Source: Polaromonas sp. (GTDB lineage: Bacteria; Pseudomonadota; Gammaproteobacteria; Burkholderiales; Burkholderiaceae_C). Taken from it: a stretch of 64,000 bases of DNA. Numbering within the stretch: position 1 is the stretch's first letter; every line of letters begins with the position of its first letter. The notes beneath the pieces were generated by a model, which was not told the origin of the DNA, searched no databases, and saw nothing but the letters and a program-made list of their open reading frames with translations. A program made the position numbers and the translations under genes. Shown here in pieces: positions 16,868 to 25,076 of the stretch. The stretch lies in NCBI RefSeq assembly GCF_029945685.1, contig NZ_JAQSDA010000024.1:1-64000 (forward strand), written 5' to 3'.

Positions 16868-17056
16868 TCAAAGAGAGTACCGGCAAGGCTGCCCGCGCGG
16901 CGGCTGGTTTCTGCGCCCAGCCGCGGGGGCCGGTGAATGGGAAGCGTTTGAAGTCCTGCATATCCCGCCTCGATGGATTGAACCCGTTTAAATGGCATCG
17001 ACCGCCGCCGAACCGCCACAGCTCTTTCTGTGAAACTAAAAAAAGGGAAGTGCACC

Positions 17057-18757
17057 ATGAAACTCCGAACCAAAATGATCTCCGTAATGGCGCTGGTATG
17101 CGCCTGCTTCACCTTGGCCATTGGCATGGCGCTGGTGGGCATGCAGAACGCGAAAAGCCAGTTCGAGAACTTTCTCCAGCAAGACCAGGCCTTGCTTCAG
17201 GCCGGGAGCAATCTGTATGCCCAAGGCTTGCAGATGGGGCAGGCCTTGCGCAATATCGTGCTCGACCCGGCGAATAAAAAGGCCCAGGAAAACCTGGACG
17301 CTGCCAGCGACGAATTCAAAACCTCTTACCAGGCGGCGCTCTCCCTTTCAAAAGGGGACGGCGACACCTTGAGCATCCTGCAGAAGATCGGCGATCTACG
17401 AGAAAAGCAGGCGCTGCTCCAAAAGGAAGTTGCAGCGCTCGCCCAGAGTGATGCAAACGCCGCCAAGAGCCTTCTGAATACCGCAGAGACCCCCATCTGG
17501 CGGGACATGCGCGGGCGTCTGCAGGAGTTCATCAAGGCAAAAAACGAGGCTGCCAAAAGCACCGAAGCAGAACTGCGCCGGTTCACACAGCAGATGCTGC
17601 TCATCAGTGTGGTCATGGCGGGCGTGGCCATTCTGCTGGGTGTCGGCATCACCTTCTGGCTGACCCGCGATGTGATGAAACAACTCGGCGGTGAACCCGA
17701 CTACGCGGTGGCTATTGCGAGCAGCATCGCTGCCGGCGACCTGACGATGGATGTGCAGACCCGCGCAGGTGACCAAACCAGCCTGTTGTTTGCCATGAAA
17801 CAAATGTGCGCCAGCCTGGTTCGGGTGGTCGGCGAAGTCCGCAGCGGCACCGACACCATCGCCACGGCAAGCAGCCAGATCGCCGCCGGCAACCACGACC
17901 TGTCGTCCCGCACCGAAGAGCAAGCCAGCTCCCTGGAAGAAACCGCAGCGTCGATGGAAGAGCTGACCAGCACCGTCAAACAGAATGCCGACAACGCCCG
18001 CCAGGCCAACCAGCTGGCCGTCACCGCCTCCAGCGTGGCCGTCAAGGGCGGCAGCGTGGTCGCCGAGGTGGTCGGCACCATGGGCGCCATCAATGCTTCT
18101 TCCAGAAAGATCGTCGACATCATCGGCGTGATCGACGGCATTGCCTTCCAGACCAACATCCTGGCCCTGAACGCCGCCGTTGAAGCGGCCCGGGCCGGCG
18201 AGCAGGGAAGAGGTTTTGCCGTGGTGGCCGCAGAAGTCCGAAACCTGGCCCAGAGAAGTGCGGCAGCGGCCAAGGAAATCAAGACCCTGATCGGCGACTC
18301 CGTCGACAAGGTCGAGGAAGGCAGCAAACAGGTGGCCGAGGCCGGCAAGACCATGGACGAGATTGTGGACAGCGTCAAACGCGTGACCGACATCATGGCC
18401 GAGATCACGGCGGCCAGCCAGGAGCAGACGGCGGGAATAGAGCAGATCAACCAGGCGATCACGCAGATGGACCAGGTGACGCAGCAAAACGCTGCGCTGG
18501 TGGAAGAAGCCGCTGCTGCAGCGTCCTCGCTGCAGGAGCAGGCCAGCGGGCTCAGTCAGGTGGTCAGTGCCTTCAAACTGAACCAGCAGCAACATGCCGG
18601 GCAAGGCGATTCAACGCGGCACACAAGCCACATCGGCCCGCGTGAAACACCCCGGCAGCCACCCCGGGCCCAACAGGCCGTGGCAGCCCCCGTGCAGCGG
18701 CAGTTGAGCCATGCGGGTGCCCTCGCTACCACCCAAGGAAATTGGGAAACGTTTTAA
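17057..18757 (+). CDS. Methyl-accepting chemotaxis protein
   Basis: A 566-aa inner-membrane chemoreceptor. TM1 is at about residues 7-28, followed by a periplasmic helical (four-helix-bundle-like) sensor domain of about 150 residues. TM2 ([22 protein letters not shown]) precedes a HAMP-like linker. The cytoplasmic signalling hairpin has the conserved tip [20 protein letters not shown] and the flanking methylation helices. The C-terminus ends in NWETF, the tether that docks CheR and CheB in E. coli Tar and Tsr. GGGAAG lies eight bases before the ATG. Ligand unknown. A sigma-28-type promoter precedes it. Confidence 0.95.
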   Translation: MKLRTKMISVMALVCACFTLAIGMALVGMQNAKSQFENFLQQDQALLQAGSNLYAQGLQMGQALRNIVLDPANKKAQENLDAASDEFKTSYQAALSLSKGDGDTLSILQKIGDLREKQALLQKEVAALAQSDANAAKSLLNTAETPIWRDMRGRLQEFIKAKNEAAKSTEAELRRFTQQMLLISVVMAGVAILLGVGITFWLTRDVMKQLGGEPDYAVAIASSIAAGDLTMDVQTRAGDQTSLLFAMKQMCASLVRVVGEVRSGTDTIATASSQIAAGNHDLSSRTEEQASSLEETAASMEELTSTVKQNADNARQANQLAVTASSVAVKGGSVVAEVVGTMGAINASSRKIVDIIGVIDGIAFQTNILALNAAVEAARAGEQGRGFAVVAAEVRNLAQRSAAAAKEIKTLIGDSVDKVEEGSKQVAEAGKTMDEIVDSVKRVTDIMAEITAASQEQTAGIEQINQAITQMDQVTQQNAALVEEAAAAASSLQEQASGLSQVVSAFKLNQQQHAGQGDSTRHTSHIGPRETPRQPPRAQQAVAAPVQRQLSHAGALATTQGNWETF

Positions 18758-18829
18758 GCGCTTCGCTGCATTTGGGGAGCACGCAGCGATCTACCCCGGC
18801 ACGACCAGTACCGTTCGCCGGAAGACGGG

Positions 18830-19549
18830 CTATTTCTCAACTGGGTTGGCCGTCAGCCAGTTGGCCGGGTAGGCGCGCATGAACTCCCTGGCTTTCTCGG
18901 GACGCGCGCTGAGCCAGGCGTCGGCCGCGCCCTCGTTCAATATCGCCACCATGCGTTTTTCGTTGCCGGGCTGCTGGTAGCGGCTCATCAGGGCGTGGCT
19001 GTTGGCGTTGACGGTGAGCAGGGTGTAGCTGACGATGGCTTCGCCGTCTGCCCCCGTCCAGCTTTCCCACAAGCCCGCCACGCCCATGGGTTTGCCGTCC
19101 ACGCGGGCGATGCGGGTGGGCACGGCCTTGCCGCTGCGCCAGTCGTCTTCCATGAAGGCCATCATGGGCACGATGCAGCGCTGCCCGGCCAGCCAGGCGT
19201 CGCGGAAGTTGTTGGAGGTGGTCACGGTTTCCGAGCGGGCGTTGACCAGCTTGGTGGAACGCAGCTTGGCGTCGGACGCCGACTTGACCCAGCGCGGCAC
19301 CAGGCCGAATTGACCGGCCACCAGCTCACGCACCGGGGCCGCGCGCGCGGGCTGGTCAACGTCTGCGGCCTCTGCAACCTCCTCTTCGATCTCTGCGATT
19401 TCCTGCGCCTCTGCGGCCAGGGCCGCCCGAATGAACACACCCGGTTGGCGCGGCCACACCTTGCGCCCCACGGGTGAAGCGGGGGCGGCCACATGGAAGG
19501 CGTCAGGGTAAAGCGTGGCGGGGTGAAGGCTTTCGTATTGGGTACTCAT
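18830..19549 (-). CDS. SRAP (YedK/HMCES)-family protein, Cys2 replaced by Ser
   Basis: A 239-aa member of the SOS response-associated peptidase family, which crosslinks to abasic sites in single-stranded DNA through an N-terminal Cys2. Family blocks are FGLVPRWVKS, LVNARSETV (conserved Asn/Arg), RCIVPMMAFMEDDW (position of the conserved Glu), GLWESWTG, YTLLTVNANSHALMSRY and EKRMVAIL. Codon 2 is AGT (Ser) where functional members have Cys (TGT/TGC). The His expected in the MHKP-type block is Gln (RYQQPGNEKR). The protein is therefore probably catalytically inactive, although the reading frame is intact and full length. An acidic/Ala insert follows residue 45. Confidence 0.85.
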   Translation of the reverse strand: MSTQYESLHPATLYPDAFHVAAPASPVGRKVWPRQPGVFIRAALAAEAQEIAEIEEEVAEAADVDQPARAAPVRELVAGQFGLVPRWVKSASDAKLRSTKLVNARSETVTTSNNFRDAWLAGQRCIVPMMAFMEDDWRSGKAVPTRIARVDGKPMGVAGLWESWTGADGEAIVSYTLLTVNANSHALMSRYQQPGNEKRMVAILNEGAADAWLSARPEKAREFMRAYPANWLTANPVEK

Positions 19550-19721
19550 GCGGCGATGCTATCGCACCGCAGTGAACAGCGACCCGGAGGCGGCCCCGCA
19601 AGTCGCGTTCTTCGCCGACATACAAAAACCTTCGTCGCGCGTACCATGTTTCGTTAGGGTCGCACGCGCGGCCATTTCCTTCCTCTGTTCATCTGTTCGT
19701 TCATCCCTCCAGGAGATTGCC

Positions 19722-19940
19722 ATGCCCCAGTTCGCCATGATTACCGGTGACGTGACTTACACACCGGGTGACGGTGCGCCCATCACGATTCCGCAGGTGC
19801 GTGTGGAAGTCGCGCTGTCTTTCGACAGCGCCACCCTGAGCTGGGAAGATGCGCCGGGTATTGCCGGCCTGACGGCCATTCCCCTCACCCAGTTTGACGA
19901 CTATGTGAACGACGGCAAGATCACCTGGATACCGGAATAA
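19722..19940 (+). CDS. Small conserved hypothetical protein
   Basis: A 72-aa protein beginning MPQFAMITGDVTYTP, predicted mostly beta-structured and without membrane segments. GGAGATTGCC gives a good ribosome-binding site for the ATG at 19722; the longer open frame from 19548 is unlikely to be translated. No family recognised. It precedes the M23 peptidase gene by 37 bases on the same strand and may be co-transcribed. Confidence 0.6.
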   Translation: MPQFAMITGDVTYTPGDGAPITIPQVRVEVALSFDSATLSWEDAPGIAGLTAIPLTQFDDYVNDGKITWIPE

Positions 19941-19977
19941 GCCAGCAAACAAGCAAGACAACCTGCCCAACCGCATC

Positions 19978-20889
19978 GTGCCCACCCGCCCTTTTCTCCC
20001 CTCCCCCGCGCTGTTCAAGCGCCGCTGTGCCCTGCTGGCCGGCATGGGTTTGCTGGCCTGGCCGGCCGCGCGCCTTGCCGCCGCGCCGGCCTCGCCGTCA
20101 GCCTCAGCTTCATCGTCTGGGGTCTGGCCGCGCGCACTGGCCGTGCCCGGCGGTGTGGCCCGGCTGTCGCTGGGCCCGGCGGCGCTGCGGCCGGTGGCGC
20201 ATCTGCCGCACGCCGACGGCGACATCCCCTTGCTGGTGGTGGGCGACGTGATCGAGTGGACGGCGCTGGTGGGCATCACGCTGTCGGCCGCGCCCGGCGA
20301 GGCGAGCATTGCCATGCAGGCGCCAGAAGGCGGGCAGCGGCAGGTGGGCTACACGGTGGCGCCCAAGCGCTACAGCGAGCAGCAGCTCAAGGTCTCGCCG
20401 CGCACGGTGGACCTGTCGCCGGAGGACCTGGCGCGTTACGAGCGCGAGCGCGCGCACCAGGCGCTGGTGATGGCCACCTTCAGCCAGCCCCTGCCGCAAA
20501 CCCTGCGCATGCAGGTGCCCACGCCGGGGCGGCGCTCCAGCTCGTTCGGCTTGCGGCGCGTGTTCAACGGGCAGGCACGCAGTCCGCACAGCGGCATGGA
20601 CATTGCGGCCGGCAAGGGCACGCCCGTGTTGTCGCCGCTGCCGGGCCGGGTGATCGACACCGGCGACTACTTTTTCAACGGCAACACCGTCTGGCTGGAC
20701 CACGGCGGCGGGCTGCTGAGCATGGTCTGCCACCTGAGCGCCATCGACGTGCAGTTGGGCGATGTGCTGAAAACCGGCGAACGTGTGGGCGCGGTGGGTG
20801 CCACCGGCCGCGTAACGGGGCCGCACCTGCACTGGGGCGTGATGCTGAACCGCACCATGGTGGACCCGGCGCTGTTTCTGGCCGCCTGA
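19978..20889 (+). CDS. M23-family (LytM) metallopeptidase, exported
   Basis: A 303-aa exported peptidoglycan endopeptidase-like protein. The N-terminal twin-basic/hydrophobic stretch (FKRRCALLAGMGLLAWPAARLAAA) looks like a signal peptide. The C-terminal LytM domain (about residues 185-300) has the zinc-site motif HSGMD (His and Asp) and GPHLHWGV (HxH), so an active site is present. The middle, residues 40-170, is a beta-rich region like those of other periplasmic M23 proteins. It should cleave peptide crossbridges in peptidoglycan in the periplasm. The start is GTG at 19978, with no strong ribosome-binding site. Confidence 0.9.
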   Translation: MPTRPFLPSPALFKRRCALLAGMGLLAWPAARLAAAPASPSASASSSGVWPRALAVPGGVARLSLGPAALRPVAHLPHADGDIPLLVVGDVIEWTALVGITLSAAPGEASIAMQAPEGGQRQVGYTVAPKRYSEQQLKVSPRTVDLSPEDLARYERERAHQALVMATFSQPLPQTLRMQVPTPGRRSSSFGLRRVFNGQARSPHSGMDIAAGKGTPVLSPLPGRVIDTGDYFFNGNTVWLDHGGGLLSMVCHLSAIDVQLGDVLKTGERVGAVGATGRVTGPHLHWGVMLNRTMVDPALFLAA

Positions 20890-20944
20890 GGCGCGGCGCC
20901 GCCGGCGGGGCCGGCCTGCGTTCAACCCTTGATACTTACATGCC

Positions 20945-21000
20945 AAATGTGCCTCCAGCCCAATACTCGCCTGCGCCGGCAGCTCCTGAAAGCGTAGCAA
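20945..21000 (-). repeat. Interspersed palindromic repeat (degenerate)
   Basis: AAATGTGCCTCCAGCCCAATACTCGCCTGCGCCGGCAGCTCCTGAAAGCGTAGCAA follows the reverse-orientation pattern of the family (AAAAGTGCTNCAGCCC...GCGCCGCAGCTAT). It lies between the M23 peptidase and the phasin-like gene. Confidence 0.6.
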
Positions 21001-21124
21001 ATTCAACTCTCCGCCGTGCTCGCGGCCCGGTTCTGGATGCCCGCCCCTAGCCCATTAGGTCGCAAACACTAGGGGAAACCCGCATGATTGGGGCATTGTT
21101 GATCCACTTCCCAAGGAAACCCCC

Positions 21125-21652
21125 ATGAGCGCCAAAAACCTGTCTACCGTTGCTGCCGACCTGATCGAGTCTTACGGCAACACCGCCAAAAACGTGATCG
21201 ATGCCTACCGCGCCGGCGGCGAGCGTGTGGTCAGTGTGCTAGAGCAGCGCTGGAACCGCGCGCTGAAACAGTCGCGCTCGGAGCTGAGCGCCGAAGTCGC
21301 CAAAAACGCGACGGCTGCCCAGCTGGCCTTCAGCGCGCTGTACAGCAAGGGCCTGACCCTGAGCTCCGACGGCGCCCAGCAGGTGGTGAGCCAGCTGGTG
21401 AAGCTGGCCGAAACCGGCGTCGAGCGCGCAGCCGCCAACGCCGCGATGTTTGAAGAAAAAACCGGCGCGAACGCGCTGACCACCCTTGCCGCCGTCACCG
21501 CGCCCGGCGCGCTGGCACTGAGCAAGCTGGCCGCGCAGATCGAGCAGAAAACCGCCAGCCTGGCCGACAAGATTGCCGGCGACGACACCACCACGGTCAA
21601 GGCCAAACGCAGCTCGGCCTTCAGCCAGCGGCGCGCTGCCAAAGCCGCCTGA
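21125..21652 (+). CDS. Phasin-like protein
   Basis: A 175-aa, almost entirely helical, Ala-rich protein with no Cys and a basic C-terminus (KAKRSSAFSQRRAAKAA). The amphipathic helices and Lys/Ala-rich tail resemble phasins or PHA-granule-associated proteins, common in Comamonadaceae, but no definitive phasin motif is visible. A DNA-binding or granule-associated structural role is possible. AAGGAAACCCCC precedes the ATG. Confidence 0.55.
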   Translation: MSAKNLSTVAADLIESYGNTAKNVIDAYRAGGERVVSVLEQRWNRALKQSRSELSAEVAKNATAAQLAFSALYSKGLTLSSDGAQQVVSQLVKLAETGVERAAANAAMFEEKTGANALTTLAAVTAPGALALSKLAAQIEQKTASLADKIAGDDTTTVKAKRSSAFSQRRAAKAA

Positions 21653-21659
21653 TCAGGGC

Positions 21660-21779
21660 TTTCTTGCCCCCTCGCCCTCCGGGAGAGGGTGGGGGTGAGG
21701 GCCCGCAAGCCACAAGCTAGCGTAGCTCTACGCGCAGGCCGTCTACCCTCACCCCTGCCCTCTCCCACGGGGAGAGGGA
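21660..21779. repeat. Long imperfect inverted repeat (CCCTC...GAGGG)
   Basis: CCCCTCGCCCTCCGGGAGAGGGTGGGGGTGAGGG pairs imperfectly with CCCTCACCCCTGCCCTCTCCCACGGGGAGAGGG about 50 bases further on. The arms are themselves palindromic (CCCTCTCC/GGAGAGGG). This composite palindrome is a well known interspersed element in high-GC proteobacteria. It lies between the phasin-like gene and the convergent ArsR gene and may double as a terminator. Confidence 0.75.
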
Positions 21780-21820
21780 GTCAAGCGGGTCCGGACCCCC
21801 TGCGCAGCGGCTTTTTTAGA

Positions 21821-21877
21821 ATAAAAAGTGCCACCAGCCCCTGAAAGGCGGGCGCCACCAGCTATTAAAAATATAGC
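21821..21877 (-). repeat. Interspersed palindromic repeat
   Basis: ATAAAAAGTGCCACCAGCCCCTGAAAGGCGGGCGCCACCAGCTATTAAAAATATAGC, reverse orientation of the family. The GCTAT...ATAGC palindrome at its end is perfect. Confidence 0.75.
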
Positions 21878-21931
21878 GCAGGACGCCCGGGAAAGCAGCC
21901 GCCTTCCCGGGCGTCAGTCTTTCTGGTCCTT

Positions 21932-22288
21932 CTAGTCTTTCTCCATCGCCAACTTGAAGCGGCCCAGCGCCTGGTCCCACTGCTGCGCGATCAGCTCCAG
22001 CGTGCGGCGCGCTTCGTCAAGCTGCTGCGGCTCAAACTGCCACAGCCGTTCGCGGCCCATCTTCAGGTCTTTCACCAGCCCGGCATCGGCCAGCACCTGC
22101 AGGTGTTTGGTGACCGCCTGGCGCGTCAGCGCGGTGTTGGCCGTGAGCTGCGCAATGGAAAACACGCCGCCCACACACAGCGCGGCGATCAGCTGCAGGC
22201 GCGTCTTGTCGCCCAGCGCAAAAAACACCGGCGCCATGTCGGGCGCAGGCGCTGCGGCCTTGTCAGCGCGTGGTCTGGCTGGTGACAT
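21932..22288 (-). CDS. ArsR-family transcriptional regulator
   Basis: A 118-aa winged helix-turn-helix repressor. Core: FFALGDKTRLQLIAAL, FSIAQLTANTALTRQAVTKHLQVL (recognition helix) and LVKDLKMGRERLWQFE (wing). There is no metal-binding Cys pair, consistent with the non-metal ArsR group that accompanies SRPBCC genes. It overlaps the end of the upstream SRPBCC gene by 26 bases and is the last gene of a three-gene unit. It probably represses its own operon via the palindromes at 23317-23382. The ATG at 22288 begins the recognisable domain. Confidence 0.88.
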   Translation of the reverse strand: MSPARPRADKAAAPAPDMAPVFFALGDKTRLQLIAALCVGGVFSIAQLTANTALTRQAVTKHLQVLADAGLVKDLKMGRERLWQFEPQQLDEARRTLELIAQQWDQALGRFKLAMEKD

Positions 22289-22739
22289 GGCGGGCAATGT
22301 TGTCGAGCTGATGCGGCCAGCCGCTGCTGACGCCCCGGAAGGCTTCCATGCGACGCGCGGGCGGCACCTTGTCAAAGCCGGTTTCGGTCACCGTCAGCAG
22401 CGTGCCGTCGGGTGCGTCTTTCAGGGTGAAGGTCACCAGGGTGCGCTCTTCTTTGGAATAGTCCACCCCCGCGCCAACCGCATGCGGGTGCCAGCGGTAA
22501 CTCATCAAGGTTTCGGGCTCGACGCGGTCGATCACCACGTCGAACACCACATGTTCATAACCCTGGATGGTGATGGGTCCCTGCACACGCTGGCCGGGCT
22601 CAAAACGTTTTCCGGTGAGCCTGGCGCCAAACCATTTGCCGTATTCCTCGGCGTGGGTGAGTGAATGCCACACCTTGTTGCGCGGGGCCTTGATGTGGAC
22701 GCTGCGTTCGACGCGGTCGGTGCTGCTGTCGGTGGTCAT
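22263..22739 (-). CDS. SRPBCC/AHSA1-family protein (copy 1)
   Basis: A 158-aa SRPBCC (START-like) small-molecule-binding protein with the AHSA1-type signature: VERSVHIKAPRNKVWHSLTH at the N-terminus, WFGARLTG, VVIDRVEPETLMSYRWHP and TLLTVTETGFDKVP. It has one hydrophobic cavity and no catalytic motif; the ligand is unknown. It lies between a second SRPBCC gene and the ArsR regulator gene on the same strand. Confidence 0.85.
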   Translation of the reverse strand: MTTDSSTDRVERSVHIKAPRNKVWHSLTHAEEYGKWFGARLTGKRFEPGQRVQGPITIQGYEHVVFDVVIDRVEPETLMSYRWHPHAVGAGVDYSKEERTLVTFTLKDAPDGTLLTVTETGFDKVPPARRMEAFRGVSSGWPHQLDNIARHVTSQTTR

Positions 22740-22804
22740 GAGTGAACTCCTGTCGGTGAATGTTAGCGGGGTCTGTGGGGGCCGGGGCCAGGCGGGTCAG
22801 CGCT

Positions 22805-23272
22805 TCAGGCGGAGCAGTCCGTGACTTCCGGAATGAAAGGCGCACCCTGCCCGGTCTCGACCAGGCTTTGCAGGCTGCCAAGGTACTGGTTCCAGCCGCG
22901 TTCGCAGACCCCAAAACATTCGAAGTCCGGCGTGAGACCGATGTGGTCAAAGTCGAGCAGGGTTTTGCCGCCGGGCTGTGGCGTGAGCCGGAAAACGATG
23001 TCGGTGCCCACCCATTCGTCCTTGCGCCTGAAAGCGTCGACATTGATCAGGGCCTCCACACAATGCCAGCGCACTTCACGCCCGGGCTCCAGGCTGTTGA
23101 TCTGCATGACCTTGTGGTGTTCGCCAAAACGGAAGGTGGCCTTGTCGCCCACGGTGGTGGCGACGTCGCAGCTCTGCGTCCACCAGCTGCGCAGGCCGTG
23201 CTGTGTGGCCACGGCCTGGTAAACGGCGGCGGGGGAAGCGGCCAGCAGAAGCTGGCGGTGGTAGTGGTTCAT
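22805..23272 (-). CDS. SRPBCC/AHSA1-family protein (copy 2)
   Basis: A 155-aa SRPBCC-domain protein, first gene of the SRPBCC-SRPBCC-ArsR unit. Blocks: NHYHRQLLLAASPAAVYQAV at the N-terminus, LRSWWTQSCDV, FRFGEHHKVMQI, WVGTDIVFRLTPQPGGKTLL and CERGWNQYLGSL. AAGGAG stands seven bases upstream of the ATG at 23272. Two palindromes with GCAAC/GTTGC arms lie just upstream and probably bind the operon's ArsR regulator. Confidence 0.85.
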   Translation of the reverse strand: MNHYHRQLLLAASPAAVYQAVATQHGLRSWWTQSCDVATTVGDKATFRFGEHHKVMQINSLEPGREVRWHCVEALINVDAFRRKDEWVGTDIVFRLTPQPGGKTLLDFDHIGLTPDFECFGVCERGWNQYLGSLQSLVETGQGAPFIPEVTDCSA

Positions 23273-23316
23273 GAAAAGCTCCTTGCAGATAAATAAAATA
23301 GAAATAGACAAGAATA

Positions 23317-23382
23317 GGCAACCATTTAGTTGCATTTATATTCTGCACCGCCTTAACCAGTCATGCAACCATTTTGTTGCAT
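23317..23382. promoter_or_regulatory. Paired palindromic operators for the ArsR regulator
   Basis: Two matching palindromes occupy the divergent SRPBCC/dehalogenase intergenic region: GCAACCATTTAGTTGC (23318-23333) and ATGCAACCATTTTGTTGCAT (23363-23382). Arms are GCAAC/GTTGC with a six-base AT-rich spacer, and the centres are 47 bases apart. Arrangement and position suggest binding of the ArsR-family protein encoded in the left operon, which may also control the dehalogenase gene. Confidence 0.75.
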
Positions 23383-23428
23383 TATTTGATGCCGCGTCGC
23401 CGGCACCCCGCGTGCGGATAATGCGCAA

Positions 23429-24142
23429 ATGACCACCCCACCCGCACCCGCTCTCCCCCAGGTTCTGGCCTTCGACGTTTTCGGCACCGTCGTGGACTGG
23501 CACAGCAGCATCGCGCGCGAAGTGCAGGCCCTGCGCCCGGACGTGGACGGCAACGCGTTTGCGCTGGCCTGGCGCGCCGGCTACCAGCCGGCCATGCGCC
23601 GCGTGATGGCCGGTGAGCTGGGCTGGACGCTGATCGACGACCTGCACCGGCTGATCCTCGACAGCATCCTCGGCGAGTTCGGCCTGGCCGATTTGAGCGA
23701 GGCGCAAAAGCAGCACCTGAACAGGGCCTGGCACCGGCTGGACCCGTGGCCCGATGTGGTGGCGGGCCTGACGCGGCTCAAGTCGCGCTTTACGATCTGC
23801 ACGCTGTCCAACGGCAACATCGGCCTGCTCACCCACATGGCCAAACGCGCGGGCCTGCCTTGGGACTGCATCCTGTCGGCCGAAGTCTTTCGCGCCTACA
23901 AGCCCGACCCGACCACCTACCTGGGCGTGGCCAGGGTGTTTGATGTGGCCCCCGCCGACGTGATGCTGGTGGCGGCCCACCAGGACGACCTGGCCGCCGC
24001 CCGCGCCTGCGGCCTGCAGACCGCCTACATCGAGCGGCCGGCCGAGTTTGGCGCGGCGCAGCCCAAAGACGTGTCACCCGACCCCGCCAACACCTGGCAC
24101 GCGAGAAACTTTCTGGCCCTGGCAGAGCAGCTGGGCTGCTGA
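23429..24142 (+). CDS. HAD-superfamily haloacid dehalogenase, type II
   Basis: A 237-aa HAD hydrolase resembling (S)-2-haloacid dehalogenase. Motif I is LAFDVFGTVVDW with nucleophile Asp16; motif II is FTICTLSNGNIGL; the conserved Lys lies in EVFRAYKPDP; motif IV follows in VMLVAAHQDDLAAARACGL. The cap region follows motif I. It would hydrolyse short 2-haloacids such as chloroacetate, or act as a related phosphatase. It is transcribed divergently from the SRPBCC/ArsR operon across the paired operators. Confidence 0.88.
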   Translation: MTTPPAPALPQVLAFDVFGTVVDWHSSIAREVQALRPDVDGNAFALAWRAGYQPAMRRVMAGELGWTLIDDLHRLILDSILGEFGLADLSEAQKQHLNRAWHRLDPWPDVVAGLTRLKSRFTICTLSNGNIGLLTHMAKRAGLPWDCILSAEVFRAYKPDPTTYLGVARVFDVAPADVMLVAAHQDDLAAARACGLQTAYIERPAEFGAAQPKDVSPDPANTWHARNFLALAEQLGC

Positions 24143-24179
24143 GGGTATTGGCAGCCGCAAGGACTGCACGCTTTGACAG

Positions 24180-24293
24180 TCAGCGCAGCAGCCGGCCCGG
24201 GCCCTCTACCAGAGCTTTGGCTTCACCTTTTGCGGCCCCTTCGGCAAATACCGGGAAGATCCGAACAGCGTGTTCATGACCCTGCGCCTGTAG
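24180..24293 (+). pseudogene. C-terminal remnant of a GNAT acetyltransferase
   Basis: In one frame this reads QPARALYQSFGFTFCGPFGKY, then REDPNSVFMTLRL and a stop (24291-24293), the characteristic end of a GNAT N-acetyltransferase (LYxSxGF...FGxYxxDPxSVFMxxxL). No acetyltransferase domain precedes it: immediately upstream is the dehalogenase stop and unrelated sequence. It is a leftover of a deleted gene, about 35 codons long. Confidence 0.75.
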
Positions 24294-24337
24294 GTCGCCC
24301 CCCCGAACGCAGACTGGCGTCGGTCAGCGCCCCAGGC

Positions 24338-24982
24338 TCAGGCCGGCGCCGTCTCGCTGGCACGTCCGCGCCGGCTCGACAACAACACGTTGTCCTTGGC
24401 GATCGCCTCACCCGCCTGCATGGCTGCGATCCAGTCGCTGGTACTGGTCACCGCCGCGAAGTTGCTGTGGAACACCACGCAGAAAACTCGGTGAATTTCT
24501 TCCGCGCTCGCCCGGCCCGCGGCATTGGCGTAGGGCAAGGAGCCACTCGCATCGGCGAGAAACTCCACGGTCAGGCCACGATGCATGGCCTCGAACGCGG
24601 TGGCGGCGTCGCAGTTATGCGTCATGTAACCCGCCAGGCTGAGCGTGTCGATCCGTTCACGGGCAATCCAGTCGGCGAAGTCGGTCCCGGTGAAAACGCT
24701 GGGAAAGGTCTTGGTGACCAGATGGTCATGCGGGCGCCGCGCAACCTCCGGATGCAGCTGTCCGTTGTGCGCATCCGCCTGAAACAGCGGCGCGCCTTTT
24801 GCGGCGTGGTGGCGCACCACCACGACAGGAATGCCGGCTGCGCTGGCTGCATCCATGGCCTGCGTCACCTTGGGCAATGACTGCCCTGTGGGCGGGTATT
24901 CGATGGGTAAACCGCCGCCTTCGAAATATTCGTTTTGCACGTCGATCACCACCAGGGCGCGGCGCAGTGTGGGCTTGTTCAC
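24338..24982 (-). CDS. Isochorismatase-family cysteine hydrolase
   Basis: A 214-aa cysteine hydrolase. The catalytic triad is visible: Asp14 in ALVVIDVQNEYF, Lys in LVTKTFPSVFTGT, and Cys in YMTHNCDAATAFEA. Likely substrates are amides or isochorismate-like vinyl ethers; the family also includes nicotinamidase-like enzymes. The GTG at 24982 is chosen because AAGGAG lies seven bases upstream; the frame stays open to 25057. It is divergent from a GlxA-type regulator, a common pairing in which the regulator controls the hydrolase. Confidence 0.88.
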   Translation of the reverse strand: MNKPTLRRALVVIDVQNEYFEGGGLPIEYPPTGQSLPKVTQAMDAASAAGIPVVVVRHHAAKGAPLFQADAHNGQLHPEVARRPHDHLVTKTFPSVFTGTDFADWIARERIDTLSLAGYMTHNCDAATAFEAMHRGLTVEFLADASGSLPYANAAGRASAEEIHRVFCVVFHSNFAAVTSTSDWIAAMQAGEAIAKDNVLLSSRRGRASETAPA

Positions 24983-25076
24983 AAGTAGCTCCTTTTCAGT
25001 TGGGACAGGGTCATTGTTCGCCTGCACATGCCGGATGGAAAGTGGCCCAAAAGCCAATTATCGATAGAATCGGGCC

